Shown one piece after another: positions 17,081-26,849 of a stretch of DNA of 64,000 bases. This DNA comes from Tenacibaculum tangerinum (GTDB lineage: Bacteria; Bacteroidota; Bacteroidia; Flavobacteriales; Flavobacteriaceae), in assembly GCF_029853675.1 (NCBI RefSeq), contig NZ_CP122539.1, positions 853,001 to 917,000 on the forward strand, given 5' to 3'. Under the pieces are notes generated by a model, which did no database searches, had not been told where the DNA came from, and saw only the letters and a list, made by a program, of their open reading frames with translations. Each line of letters starts with the position of its first letter. Position 1 is the stretch's first letter. The position numbers and the translations under genes are program-made.

Positions 17081-18255
17081 AAAAATTAGTAATTGCTTAT
17101 AGTGGCGGATTAGACACTTCATACTGTGCCGTTAGTTTATCAAAACAAGGATATGAAGTGCATGCTGTAAGCGTGAACACAGGTGGATTTTCTTCCGAAG
17201 AAATTAAAAACATTGAAAAAAATGCGTACACCATGGGAGTGGCTACCTATAAAAACATTAATGCCGTAACAGATTATTACGACCAGGTAATTAAGTACTT
17301 AATTTTTGGCAATGTGTTAAAAAACAACACTTACCCGCTTTCGGTGAGTGCCGAGAGAATTATACAAGCCATCAAAATTGTGGAGTATGCCAAAAGTATT
17401 GGTGCCAATTCTATTGCTCATGGAAGTACGGGGGCTGGAAACGATCAGGTGAGGTTTGACATGATTTTTCAAACCTTAGCTCCTGAAATCGAAATCATCA
17501 CACCTATTAGAGATTTACAACTTTCAAGACAGGAAGAAATCGAATATTTAAAAAACAACGGCATTGATTTATCTTGGGAAAAGGCTAAATATTCTGTAAA
17601 CAAAGGGCTGTGGGGAACTAGTGTAGGTGGTGAAGAAACCTTAACCTCTAAGAACCCACTACCAGAGCATGCCTATCCGTCACAAGTAACGAAAACAACA
17701 CCCGAGCAAGTAAAACTTTCGTTTGTAAAAGGAGAATTGGTTGCCGTTAACGACCATAAAGAAACTCCTGTACAAAATATTGAGTATTTGAATGCGATAG
17801 CTTCTGAGTTCGGAATTGGTAGAGACATTCATGTAGGTGATACTATTGTAGGAATTAAAGGAAGAGTGGGCTTTGAAGCAGCAGCAGCGTTAATTACCAT
17901 TAAAGCACACCATTTGTTAGAAAAACACACGCTAACGAAATGGCAATTGCAACATAAAGAGTACTTGGCAAGTTTTTATGGAATGCATTTACACGAAGGT
18001 CAGTATTTAGACCCTGTAATGAGAGATATAGAGGCTTTCTTAGAAAACAGTCAGTCGAAAGTCACGGGAGAGGTGTTTGTAACCTTAAGACCATATCATT
18101 TTACTTTAGATGGAATTGATTCTCCGCACGATTTAATGAATGCTAAATTCGGAAGCTACGGGGAGCTAAACAAAGGTTGGACAGCGGAAGACGCGAAAGG
18201 TTTTATCAAAATCTTAGGAAATCAGAATAAAATATACCAACAAGTGAATCAGTAG
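17077..18255 (+). CDS. argG: Argininosuccinate synthase
   Basis: Joins citrulline and aspartate with ATP. The 392-residue protein has the PP-loop AYSGGLDTS (residues 7-15), GSTGAGNDQVRF for citrulline/aspartate binding and SVNKGLWGTSVGGEE. Length is typical. The start overlaps the end of the GNAT gene by four bases, so the two are translationally coupled. A 255-base gap with a repeat separates it from argC. Confidence 0.96.
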   Translation: MKKLVIAYSGGLDTSYCAVSLSKQGYEVHAVSVNTGGFSSEEIKNIEKNAYTMGVATYKNINAVTDYYDQVIKYLIFGNVLKNNTYPLSVSAERIIQAIKIVEYAKSIGANSIAHGSTGAGNDQVRFDMIFQTLAPEIEIITPIRDLQLSRQEEIEYLKNNGIDLSWEKAKYSVNKGLWGTSVGGEETLTSKNPLPEHAYPSQVTKTTPEQVKLSFVKGELVAVNDHKETPVQNIEYLNAIASEFGIGRDIHVGDTIVGIKGRVGFEAAAALITIKAHHLLEKHTLTKWQLQHKEYLASFYGMHLHEGQYLDPVMRDIEAFLENSQSKVTGEVFVTLRPYHFTLDGIDSPHDLMNAKFGSYGELNKGWTAEDAKGFIKILGNQNKIYQQVNQ

Positions 18256-18309
18256 GCAGTAGGCAAAATAGGAGTTAGAATTTTGTTATTTCAGCTATTT
18301 TTAAACTCC

Positions 18310-18485
18310 ATAAAAACAAGAGGCAAGAATCAAGAAGTAAGCAATGAGATGAAAGAAAAGAGATTTATAGAAAAGTCTTTACACAAGTAGCGAAGCGATC
18401 TTTGTTCTTGGTTCTAAAATAACCGTCATAATGAGAAGATCATGGAGCGAAGTCGAAATGAGCGACTTGGTTATCTCAAAAAACG
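18310..18485. repeat. Degenerate copy of the 201-bp repeat between argG and argC
   Basis: AAGAGATTTATAGAAAAGTC, GTAGCGAAGCGATCTTTGTT and CCGTCATAATGAGAAG...GACTTGGTTATCTC match in order the unit that is tandemly repeated before argH. It includes the false in-frame start at 18442 for argC. Confidence 0.6.
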
Positions 18486-18510
18486 GATTACAAAACAAAC
18501 AACAAACAAT

Positions 18511-19488
18511 ATGATACAAGTAGGAATTATAGGAGGTGCAGGATATACCGCAGGAGAATTGATACGACTTTTATTACAGCATCCAAAAGCAACTATCAAC
18601 TTTGTATATAGCACTTCAAATGCTGGTAATAAAGTAGCGAATATACACCAAGATTTAGTAGGAAGTACGGCACTAGAATTTACCAATAAAATCAATACCA
18701 CGGTAGATGTACTATTCTTATGTTTAGGACATGGAAATTCTAAAAAGTTTTTAGAAGCAAATTCCTTCTCAGATACCACAAAAATAATTGATTTAGGAAA
18801 TGATTTTAGGTTGAAAGCGGATAGTGTTTTTAAAGGAAAAGAGTTTGTATACGGCTTGCCTGAATTGCAAAAAGAAGCCATACAGAATGCCTCGTATATT
18901 GCCAATCCGGGTTGTTTTGCTACCGCTATTCAATTAGGATTGCTTCCGTTAGCCAATGCCAATTTATTGCAAAATGATGTTCATGTCAATGCGGTAACGG
19001 GTGCTACAGGAGCAGGTACTTCTCTTTCTGCTACTACGCATTTTACGTGGAGAGCTAATAACTTCTCTTACTACAAAGCGTTTACACATCAACATTTAGG
19101 AGAAATTAATCAGACCCTACACACACTTCAGCAAAGTTTTGAATCGGAAGTAGTCTTTTTACCGAACCGAGGTGATTTTTCTAGAGGAATTTACGCAACA
19201 CTATACACTAAATTCGAAGGAAGCTTAGAAGAAGCAACACAAGTATATAAAGAATACTACAAAGACGCCGCTTTTACTTTTGTTTCAGAAAATGAATTGC
19301 ATTTAAAGCAAGTGGTGAATACCAATAAGTGTTTAATTCATTTGCATAAACACGGAGATAAACTACTCATCACAAGCATTATTGACAACTTATTAAAAGG
19401 TGCTTCTGGGCAAGCAATTCAAAACATGAATCTCATGTTTAGACTTCAAGAAGATACAGCACTACATCTCAAAGCAACCTATTTTTAA
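18511..19488 (+). CDS. argC: N-acyl-gamma-glutamyl-phosphate reductase
   Basis: Reduces N-acyl-glutamyl phosphate to the semialdehyde with NADPH. Starting at ATG 18511 the protein has 325 residues and begins MIQVGIIGGAGYTAGELIRL, the usual Rossmann start; the upstream in-frame ATG at 18442 lies in repeat DNA and would add 23 unrelated residues. The catalytic Cys135 is in NPGCFATA and GATGAGTSLS follows. Next gene proC starts 11 bases later. Confidence 0.95.
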   Translation: MIQVGIIGGAGYTAGELIRLLLQHPKATINFVYSTSNAGNKVANIHQDLVGSTALEFTNKINTTVDVLFLCLGHGNSKKFLEANSFSDTTKIIDLGNDFRLKADSVFKGKEFVYGLPELQKEAIQNASYIANPGCFATAIQLGLLPLANANLLQNDVHVNAVTGATGAGTSLSATTHFTWRANNFSYYKAFTHQHLGEINQTLHTLQQSFESEVVFLPNRGDFSRGIYATLYTKFEGSLEEATQVYKEYYKDAAFTFVSENELHLKQVVNTNKCLIHLHKHGDKLLITSIIDNLLKGASGQAIQNMNLMFRLQEDTALHLKATYF

Positions 19489-19499
19489 ACTAAAAAAAT

Positions 19500-20297
19500 A
19501 TGAAAATAGCGATCATAGGTACAGGAAATTTAGGAAAATCTATCGCAAAGGGATTAATAAAAAATAATTCGTTCTCGCAACTTTTTCTAACCAAAAGAAA
19601 TCTTGAAGAATTGAATGAATTTACAAATGTGGCAAATGTTTGCATCGGTTCAAATAACAAGGAAGCAATTACCCAATCTGATGTGTTAATCTTTGCCGTG
19701 CAACCTGCTCATTTCGAAGCCATATTAAAAGAAACAGCACCACTACTCTCTACAAATCATATAGTCATATCAACCATAACAGGTTTTTCTATTGATAGAA
19801 TTGAAACAATTATTGGCACAGAAACTTGTATTGTAAGAGCCATGCCAAATACAGCTATCGCCGTTGGAAAGTCGATGACCTGTTTAGCAGCTAATAACGA
19901 TGATAAAACACAGCTAGCCATTGCTCAAAAAATATTCAATCAACTAGGAACTTCCATGGTAATCCCTGAAAATCAAATGCAAGCTGCCACCGTGGTTTGT
20001 GCAAGCGGTATCGCTTTTTGGATGCGTTTGATACGTGCCACTACACAAGCCGCTATTCAGTTAGGTTTTGATGCTAAAGAAGCGCAAAAATTAGCCATGT
20101 ATACCAGTGAAGGTGCTGCCAATTTGTTAATAACCACCCAAAATCACCCTGAAGAAGAAATAGACAAAGTAACCACTCCGAAAGGTTGTACGATTGAAGG
20201 TTTGAATGAAATGGAACACAAAGGGTTAAGTGCAGCACTCATACAAGGAATGGTAGCCTCTTTCAATAAAATTAACAGCATAAAAAAACAATCATGA
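19500..20297 (+). CDS. proC: Pyrroline-5-carboxylate reductase
   Basis: Forms proline from pyrroline-5-carboxylate with NAD(P)H. The 265-residue protein has the dinucleotide motif IIGTGNLGKSIAKGL at the start, VRAMPNTAIAVGKSMT and the C-terminal VTTPKGCTIEGL. Its place inside the arginine cluster, between argC and argD and overlapping argD by four bases, links proline and arginine supply. This placement is common in flavobacteria. Confidence 0.95.
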   Translation: MKIAIIGTGNLGKSIAKGLIKNNSFSQLFLTKRNLEELNEFTNVANVCIGSNNKEAITQSDVLIFAVQPAHFEAILKETAPLLSTNHIVISTITGFSIDRIETIIGTETCIVRAMPNTAIAVGKSMTCLAANNDDKTQLAIAQKIFNQLGTSMVIPENQMQAATVVCASGIAFWMRLIRATTQAAIQLGFDAKEAQKLAMYTSEGAANLLITTQNHPEEEIDKVTTPKGCTIEGLNEMEHKGLSAALIQGMVASFNKINSIKKQS

Positions 20298-21421
20298 GTT
20301 TATTTAACGTATACCCTCTATTTGATATCACCCCAGTAACAGCCAACGACGTGTATGTATACGACGACAAGGGCAATGAATATTTAGATTTATACGGTGG
20401 ACATGCCGTAATTTCTATCGGGCACTCACACCCTACATATGTAAAAAACATTAGCGAGCAAGTAAGCAAATTAGGATTCTATAGCAATGCGATTCAAAAT
20501 CCGCTACAAGTTCAATTAGCTTCTGAATTAGAAGAGGTATCGGGTTGCAAAGACTACCAGTTATTCTTATGCAATTCTGGAGCTGAAGCGAATGAAAATG
20601 CCTTGAAACTAGCCTCTTTTCACACCGATAAAAAGAAAGTAATCGCTTTTAAAAACTCGTTTCACGGACGTACTTCAGCGGCGGTTGCGGCAACCGATAA
20701 TCCAAAAATTGTTGCACCCATCAACGCACAACAAGAAGTAATTTTCTTAGAATTTGAAGACGTAGCCGATGTTGAAAAAGCCTTACAAAACAATGAGGTC
20801 TGTGCCATTATTATAGAAACTATTCAAGGTGTTGGCGGATTGGACGAAGCGACCACTGCGTTTTACCAACACTTAGAAAAACTATGCAATCAGTACAACA
20901 CCGTATTAATTGCCGATGAAATTCAATGCGGCTTTGGTAGAACAGGTGATTTCTTTGCGTTTCAAAAACACGGAATTACTCCGCATATCATCTCCATGGC
21001 AAAAGGAATGGGAAACGGATTTCCTGTAGGTGGAATTTTAATTCACCCAAGCATTAAAGCTTCTTTCGGATTGCTGGGAACTACTTTTGGTGGGAATCAC
21101 CTAGCTTGTGCTGCTGCGCTATCGGTTATCGAAACGCTTAAAAAAGAAGAATTGATGGAAAACGTACAACAAGTTTCAAACTATATTATGAAACAAACTG
21201 CTACAATTCCGCAGATAACAAGGGTAAAAGGGAGAGGCTTTATGTTAGGATTGGAATTCGATTTTCCAGTTGCAGCATTAAGAAAAAAGTTAATCTATGA
21301 GCACCATATTTTTACTGGAAGTGCTAAGAATCCGAATTTATTAAGAATTCTACCCCCATTAACTATGCAAAAACAGCACATCGACGTGTTTTTTGATGCA
21401 CTAAAAAAAGAACTTAAATAA
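20294..21421 (+). CDS. argD: N-acylornithine aminotransferase
   Basis: A class III PLP transaminase of 375 residues that makes N-acylornithine. Motifs: SNAIQNPLQVQLA, the PLP aspartate in LIADEIQCGFGRTG (about residues 205-218) and the Schiff-base lysine in SMAKGMGNGFPVGG. It overlaps proC by four bases. Acetyl or succinyl preference cannot be read from the sequence; by context it acts on the same acyl form as ArgF'. Confidence 0.94.
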   Translation: MSLFNVYPLFDITPVTANDVYVYDDKGNEYLDLYGGHAVISIGHSHPTYVKNISEQVSKLGFYSNAIQNPLQVQLASELEEVSGCKDYQLFLCNSGAEANENALKLASFHTDKKKVIAFKNSFHGRTSAAVAATDNPKIVAPINAQQEVIFLEFEDVADVEKALQNNEVCAIIIETIQGVGGLDEATTAFYQHLEKLCNQYNTVLIADEIQCGFGRTGDFFAFQKHGITPHIISMAKGMGNGFPVGGILIHPSIKASFGLLGTTFGGNHLACAAALSVIETLKKEELMENVQQVSNYIMKQTATIPQITRVKGRGFMLGLEFDFPVAALRKKLIYEHHIFTGSAKNPNLLRILPPLTMQKQHIDVFFDALKKELK

Positions 21422-21534
21422 CGTCATAACGAGAAGCGAGAGCGACGTGGTTATCTCTCAAAAAACACGAATTTAGAACAGATTGCCACGCTTTAGCCTG
21501 TCTTGAGCGACAGTCGAAAGACTCGCAATGACAA
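21422..21534. repeat. GTCATnACGAG-type palindromic repeat between argD and argF'
   Basis: GTCATAACGAGAAGCG at the left is mirrored by GACTCGCAATGAC at the right (21522-21534). The last bases give a false ATG (21528) for the next gene. The same element family is found in four tandem copies before argH. Confidence 0.7.
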
Positions 21535-21545
21535 AACAAATAAAG

Positions 21546-22481
21546 ATGAAAAAATACACCAGTCTTAACGATATTGAAAACCTTTCTGAAACAATTCAAA
21601 AAGCAATTCAATTAAAAGAAAATCCCTACCAATTTGCTCATCTTGGGAAGCAAAAAACACTAGTCATGTTGTTTTTCAATGCAAGTTTACGTACTCGGTT
21701 AAGTACGGAAAAAGCGGCAAAAAACTTAGGCATGCAAGTAAGTGTACTAAATATTACCAATGCATGGAGCATGGAGTTTGAAGACGGTACGGTAATGAAT
21801 GTAAACACGTCAGAACATATTAAAGAAGCTGCCCAAGTGATTTCGCAATACGCTGATATTATTGCAGTAAGAGCTTTTCCTACGTTAAAAGACAAAGAAA
21901 AAGATACTGCAGAAATAGTACTGAATAGTTTTGTAAAATATGCTACCGTACCTATTGTGAATATGGAAAGTGCTACTGACCACCCTTTGCAAGCCTTGGC
22001 AGATGCCATTACAATTACAGAAAAAAAAACAACAAGCAAACCCAAAGTTGTATTGTCTTGGGCGCCACACCCCAAGGCACTGCCCCACTCTGTTCCTAAT
22101 GCTTTTGTACACCTTATGCATAGAATGGATGTAGATTTTGTAATTACCCATCCCGAAGGTTATGAGTTAAACCCTGAAGTTACGAAAGGGTTTCACATTG
22201 AATACAACCAACAGAAAGCTTTTGAGAATGCAGATTTTATCTATGCAAAAAACTGGAGTTCTTTCAACGAATATGGTAAGGTACTAAACGAAGACTCAAA
22301 CTGGATGATTACTGAGGAAAAAATGGGTGATGGCAAATTTATGCACTGTTTGCCCATAAGAAGAAATGTCGTTGCTGAAGATGCTGTGCTAGACAGTAAT
22401 AATTCTCTTGTGATTGAACAAGCCAACAACCGAACTTTTGCAGCTCAAGTGGTATTGCAGGAGATTTTAACAAACTTGTAA
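21546..22481 (+). CDS. argF': N-acylornithine carbamoyltransferase, predicted N-succinylornithine form
   Basis: Carbamoylates N-acylornithine instead of free ornithine. With ATG 21546 (MKKYTSLNDIENL) the protein has 311 residues; the ATG at 21528 belongs to a repeat. The carbamoyl-phosphate motif is FFNASLRTRLS, with HPLQALAD and MHCLPIRR further on. The residue that decides the acyl group, Glu in the Xanthomonas acetyl enzyme and Pro in the Bacteroides succinyl enzyme, is Ser89 here (NTSEH). Published exchange of that Glu for Ser, as I recall it, switches the enzyme to succinylornithine, so the succinyl form is predicted. Confidence 0.92.
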   Translation: MKKYTSLNDIENLSETIQKAIQLKENPYQFAHLGKQKTLVMLFFNASLRTRLSTEKAAKNLGMQVSVLNITNAWSMEFEDGTVMNVNTSEHIKEAAQVISQYADIIAVRAFPTLKDKEKDTAEIVLNSFVKYATVPIVNMESATDHPLQALADAITITEKKTTSKPKVVLSWAPHPKALPHSVPNAFVHLMHRMDVDFVITHPEGYELNPEVTKGFHIEYNQQKAFENADFIYAKNWSSFNEYGKVLNEDSNWMITEEKMGDGKFMHCLPIRRNVVAEDAVLDSNNSLVIEQANNRTFAAQVVLQEILTNL

Positions 22482-22766
22482 TATACCAATGTAGTAATGT
22501 AGCGACGTAACAATGCTATTATTTAATTTAGATAATTTGAAGATTTGATAATGATTATTGAATATAAAAAACTAAATATCAATACTTAACTATAAAATGA
22601 TAACTGTCTATAATAAGAAATAACGAATGAAAAGCGGAAGTGCTAAGCACAGCTTAAAGCATGAAGCTTTAGCAATGAGTGGTGCGCAGCAATTTTCTAT
22701 ATATAGACTTGATTTTTTGGTTCGTTTTTTATCAAGAAAAAATGAACAAATAAATTAGAATAAAAA
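22482..22766. other. Intergenic region before argB with a repeat-like hairpin
   Basis: No gene. An imperfect palindrome GCTTAAAGC ATGA AGCTTTAGC lies near 22654-22676, and CTTGATTTTTTGGTTCGTTT / ATCAAG (about 22708-22735) resembles a repeat I have seen between flavobacterial genes. No promoter could be placed. Confidence 0.4.
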
Positions 22767-23546
22767 ATGAAAACCATAAAGATTGTTAAAATAGGCGGAA
22801 ACATAATTAACAACGAAAAAGCGTTGCACAGTTTCTTAGCTGATTTTGCTGAATTGAAAGGACCGAAGGTTTTGGTACATGGAGGGGGAAAATTAGCTTC
22901 TGAAATGGCAACAAAACTCAACATACCAGTAACCATGATTGAAGGTAGACGTGTAACTGATGCACAAACGCTAGATGTGATTACGATGGTCTATGCAGGG
23001 AAAATCAACAAGCAAATTGTAGCACAGTTGCAAGCACACAATACCAATGCTGTAGGTTTTACCGGTGCTGATGGAAATACTATTGTATCGGTAAAACGTC
23101 CTGCAAAACCTATTGATTACGGATTCGCTGGTGATGTAATTACAGTAAACCCAGAAATCCCTACTTTGTTAATCAACAACGATGTAACTCCTGTATTCTG
23201 TGCCATTACACATACCAAAAACGGACAATTATTAAACACCAATGCCGATACGATTGCTTCGGAAATTGCCATAGGATTATCCAATAATTTTGCTACCGAA
23301 TTGTATTATTGCTTTGAAAAACCTGGGGTACTCACCGATGTTGAAAACGACGATTCTGTTATCGAACATATCAATATCGAAAGCTATAGAAAACTAAAAG
23401 CTGATGGAGTAATTTTTGAAGGAATGCTTCCTAAATTAGACAATTGTTTTCATGCCCTCAAAAACAAGGTTAAAACAGTACATATAGGTAGCACAGCCAT
23501 GCTTTTCAACTCAAAAAACAAACACACTTCTTTACAATTATTATGA
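22767..23546 (+). CDS. argB: N-acylglutamate kinase
   Basis: Phosphorylates N-acylglutamate. The 259-residue protein starts KTIKIVKIGGNIINNEKAL and has VHGGGKLASEMATKLNI for the acyl-glutamate and phosphate sites and INNDVTPVFCAI near the ATP site. It lacks an N-terminal helix of the arginine-sensitive type. It overlaps argE by four bases. Confidence 0.93.
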   Translation: MKTIKIVKIGGNIINNEKALHSFLADFAELKGPKVLVHGGGKLASEMATKLNIPVTMIEGRRVTDAQTLDVITMVYAGKINKQIVAQLQAHNTNAVGFTGADGNTIVSVKRPAKPIDYGFAGDVITVNPEIPTLLINNDVTPVFCAITHTKNGQLLNTNADTIASEIAIGLSNNFATELYYCFEKPGVLTDVENDDSVIEHINIESYRKLKADGVIFEGMLPKLDNCFHALKNKVKTVHIGSTAMLFNSKNKHTSLQLL

Positions 23547-24601
23547 TACAAAAACTGACAACAAAGGCTATCAACTTATTAAAAAACTTGATAGAAACCC
23601 CTTCTTTTTCTTCCGAAGAAGAGCAAACCGCACAGCTATTAGAAAATTGGTTTCAGGAGGTTAATATTCCCTACACCAGAACTCAAAATAATGTATGGTC
23701 TACAAACAAACATTTTGATACTAACAAGCCTACGCTGCTCCTTAATTCGCATCACGATACAGTAAAACCAAATAACGGCTATACCAAAGACCCATTTAAA
23801 GCTATTGTTGAAGATGGTAAACTATACGGACTAGGAAGTAATGACGCTGGAGGTTGTTTAGTATCGCTACTCGCAACGTACACCTATTTTTATGCACAAG
23901 AAAACCTAAACTATAATATCGTATTTGCAGGAACAGCCGAAGAAGAAAGTAGCGGACCAAACGGTTTAAACGGATTACTTAAAATCCTTCCTACTATTGA
24001 TGTTGCCATTGTTGGAGAACCTACTTTAATGAATTTGGCGATTGCTGAAAAAGGATTGGTAGTTTTTGATGCCGTGGTAAAAGGTACTCCCGGTCATGCT
24101 GCACACCCAAATAATAACAATGCTATTTACAATACTATTGAAGTGTTGCAATGGTTTAAAGATTTGTCGTTTGAAAAAACCTCAGAAACCCTCGGAGATG
24201 TAAAGCTTACAGTTACCCAAATTAATGCGGGAAAACAACACAATGCTGTGCCTGCTGAAGTAAGCTTAGTCGTAGATGCTCGTGTAAACGACCAATATAC
24301 CAATCAGGAAATCAATGATTTTTTACAAGAGAATGCTCTATGTATCATAAAGCCTAGAAGTTTAAAATTAAATTCTTCTTCCATACCAGTAACGCATCCT
24401 TTGGTACAAGCTGGTATCGCTTTGGGAAGAAACACCTACGGTTCACCTACGCTATCTGACCAAGCTGTATTGAGCTGTCCGTCATTAAAATTAGGTCCTG
24501 GTGATAGTACTCGTTCGCATACGGCCGATGAATTTATTTATCTTCAGGAAATTGAAGACGGAATTGAATTGTATATTAAATTATTAGAAAAAGTATTGTA
24601 G
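23543..24601 (+). CDS. argE: M20-family N-acylornithine/N-acylcitrulline deacylase
   Basis: Removes the acyl group late in the pathway, on acylcitrulline when a carbamoyltransferase of the ArgF' type is used. The 352-residue M20 zinc peptidase has NSHHDTVKPN (first metal ligands), YGLGSNDAGG, GTAEEESSG with the general-base glutamate and GEPT. Gene order and overlap with argB put it in the pathway. Whether it takes acetyl or succinyl substrates is inferred only from ArgF' Ser89. Confidence 0.9.
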   Translation: MIQKLTTKAINLLKNLIETPSFSSEEEQTAQLLENWFQEVNIPYTRTQNNVWSTNKHFDTNKPTLLLNSHHDTVKPNNGYTKDPFKAIVEDGKLYGLGSNDAGGCLVSLLATYTYFYAQENLNYNIVFAGTAEEESSGPNGLNGLLKILPTIDVAIVGEPTLMNLAIAEKGLVVFDAVVKGTPGHAAHPNNNNAIYNTIEVLQWFKDLSFEKTSETLGDVKLTVTQINAGKQHNAVPAEVSLVVDARVNDQYTNQEINDFLQENALCIIKPRSLKLNSSSIPVTHPLVQAGIALGRNTYGSPTLSDQAVLSCPSLKLGPGDSTRSHTADEFIYLQEIEDGIELYIKLLEKVL

Positions 24602-24615
24602 AAGTTAGAAATTGG

Positions 24616-24650
24616 CAAACAAACAAACAAACAAACAAACAAACAAACAA
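24616..24650. repeat. CAAA microsatellite
   Basis: About 8.75 uninterrupted copies of CAAA directly after argE (stop at 24599-24601) and before the 201-bp repeats. Non-coding, so length changes would have no effect on a protein. Confidence 0.9.
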
Positions 24651-25440
24651 GAACAAAGACTTATAGAAACGTCTTTACGCTAGTAGCGAAGCGGTCTATT
24701 CTATTTGCTCTAAAAAACAATCGTCATAACGAGTAGCGATAGCGTCATGGTTATCTCATGAAAGGAAGCACTAACCTTAAACAGATTACTTCGTTCCGCA
24801 AGTTACACTCGTAATGACAACAAACAATAAAAAACATAGAAAAAAGAGATGAGAAAATAGACTTTTAAAAAGTCTTTACGCTAGCAGCGAAGCGGTCTAT
24901 TCTCTTTGCTCTAAAAAATAACCGTCATAACGAGGAGCGATAGCGACGTGGTTATCTTATGAAAGGAAGCACCAACCTTAAACAGATTACTTCGTTCCGC
25001 AAGCTGCACTCGTAATGACAACAAACATTAAAAAACATAGAAAAAAGAGATGAAAAAATAGACTTCTAAGAAGTCTTAACCCTAACAGTGAAACGGTCTA
25101 TTCTCTTGGCTCTAAATAATAATCGTCATAACGAGGAGCGATAGCGACGTGGTTATCTCATGAAAGGAAGCACCAACCTTAAACAGATTACTTCGTTCCG
25201 CAAGTTACACTCGTAATGACAACAAACATTAAAAAACATAGAAAAAAGAGATGAAAAAATAGACTTCTAAGAAGTCTTAACCCTAACAGTGAAACGGTCT
25301 ATTCTCTTGGTTCTAAAAAATAACCGTCATAACGAGGAGCGATAGCGACGTGGTTATCTCATGAAAGGAAGCAATAACCTTAAACAGATTACTTCGTTCC
25401 GCAAGCTACACTCGTAATGACACAATAAAACATAAAAATT
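24651..25440. repeat. Four head-to-tail copies of a 201-bp repeat
   Basis: CGTCATAACGAG starts at 24722, 24923, 25124 and 25325, an exact 201-base period. Each unit has two palindromes: one with AGACTTCT/AGAAGTCT inside an AAATAGAC...GTCTATT frame, and one bounded by GTCATAACGAG and CTCGTAATGAC. Copies 3 and 4 are the most alike. There are no coding frames of note and no spacer variation, so this is not a CRISPR array. It fills the whole 840-base gap between argE and argH. Confidence 0.9.
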
Positions 25441-26715
25441 ATGAAACTTTGGGACAAAGGGATATCCATCGACAAAAAAATTGAACATTTCACCATTGGA
25501 AACGACAGAGAAATTGACCTGCACATCGCTCCATACGATTTGCAAGCGTCGTTAGCACACGCTAAAATGCTATCTTCAATAGGAATTATTTCTTCAGAAG
25601 AACTAACACAATTAATAAACGGTATTGACCTACTGCAACAACAAGTAACAGACAGTACGTTTGTAATTGACGAGCAGTTTGAAGACGTGCATTCTAAAAT
25701 CGAATTCGAGCTTACTAAAATATGCGGTGAGATTGGTAAAAAAATACATACTGCACGTTCTAGAAACGATCAAGTATTAGTGGCTTTGCAATTGTATTAC
25801 AAAGAGAATCTACAAGTAATTACTAAAAAAACACATACTCTTTTTAACACCTTATTAGCATTAGCCGAACAGTATAAATCGAAACTTTTACCAGGCTACA
25901 CACATTTACAAGTGGCCATGCCCTCATCTTTCGGATTGTGGTTTTCTGCCTATGCCGAACTATTAATTGACGATGTGTACATGGTACAGGCTGCTTTAAA
26001 AACAGTAGACCAAAATCCGTTAGGCTCTGCCGCGGGTTACGGTAGTTCGTTTCCTATTGATAGAGAATTTACCACGAAAGAACTTGGTTTCTCTACGTTG
26101 AAGTACAATGTAGTTGCCGCACAAATGAGTAGAGGAAAAAGCGAACGTACCCTTACGATGGCATTAGGAAGTGTTAGCAACACGCTGGCTCGTTTTGCCA
26201 TGGATATCTGCCTATATATGAGTCAGAATTTTGATTTTATCTCCTTTCCTGATGAATTGACTACAGGAAGTAGCATTATGCCTCATAAAAAGAATCCCGA
26301 TGTATTTGAACTAATTCGTGGAAAGTGTAATAAAATTCAGGCGTTATATACTGAAACCTTATTAATCACCAACAATTTACCAAGCGGATATCATAGAGAT
26401 TATCAATTACTGAAAGAAAACATCATCAATGCTTTTGAAGATTTAAAAGATGTGCTAGATATTTTTAACTATTCCATTCAACAAGTTATTGTAAAAGATG
26501 TTGACTTACACGACGAGAAATACAAGTATTTATTTACGGTAGATAATATAAATACGCTGGTAGAAAATGGTATGAGCTTCAGAGAGGCTTACCAAAAAAT
26601 TGGAGGTGAGGTAAATAACGGAACGTATACTCCCGATACTTCTAAAAAACATACGCACGTTGGTAGTATTGATAATTTGTGTTTGGAGAAAATAAGAGAG
26701 AAGTTAAAACTGTAA
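25441..26715 (+). CDS. argH: Argininosuccinate lyase
   Basis: Splits argininosuccinate to arginine and fumarate, the last step. The 424-residue protein has HTARSRNDQVLVALQLY, GYTHLQVAMPSSFG and the signature GSSIMPHKKNPD (about 280). It is separated from the rest of the cluster by the repeat block, so it may depend on read-through or its own promoter. The ATG lies directly after the last repeat. Confidence 0.96.
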   Translation: MKLWDKGISIDKKIEHFTIGNDREIDLHIAPYDLQASLAHAKMLSSIGIISSEELTQLINGIDLLQQQVTDSTFVIDEQFEDVHSKIEFELTKICGEIGKKIHTARSRNDQVLVALQLYYKENLQVITKKTHTLFNTLLALAEQYKSKLLPGYTHLQVAMPSSFGLWFSAYAELLIDDVYMVQAALKTVDQNPLGSAAGYGSSFPIDREFTTKELGFSTLKYNVVAAQMSRGKSERTLTMALGSVSNTLARFAMDICLYMSQNFDFISFPDELTTGSSIMPHKKNPDVFELIRGKCNKIQALYTETLLITNNLPSGYHRDYQLLKENIINAFEDLKDVLDIFNYSIQQVIVKDVDLHDEKYKYLFTVDNINTLVENGMSFREAYQKIGGEVNNGTYTPDTSKKHTHVGSIDNLCLEKIREKLKL

Positions 26716-26766
26716 GTTTTTGACTAAATTAACAACAAATAGATGTCAATTTTCTGCTGAAAAAAA

Positions 26767-26793
26767 GGGTTCGACTTTTAAGAAGTCGAACCC
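26767..26793 (-). terminator. Intrinsic terminator downstream of argH, oriented to the minus strand
   Basis: GGGTTCGACTT (26767-26777) pairs with AAGTCGAACCC (26783-26793). The minus strand runs into TTTTTT, so it best stops transcripts from the lon relic; it may also slow argH transcripts. Confidence 0.7.
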
Positions 26794-26849
26794 CAATAAA
26801 AAGCTTTATAAGATTGTATTTAAACTAATTTCTTAGCATTCTTAACTTT

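Noticed and set aside
18442..18510. Upstream start of argC
   Set aside because: The ATG lies in a repeat copy; the protein family starts at MIQVGIIGG (18511).
21528..21545. Upstream start of argF'
   Set aside because: The ATG is part of the GCAATGAC end of the palindromic repeat.
24651..25440. CRISPR array
   Set aside because: The period is 201 bases, units are alike over their whole length, and there are no unique spacers or cas genes.
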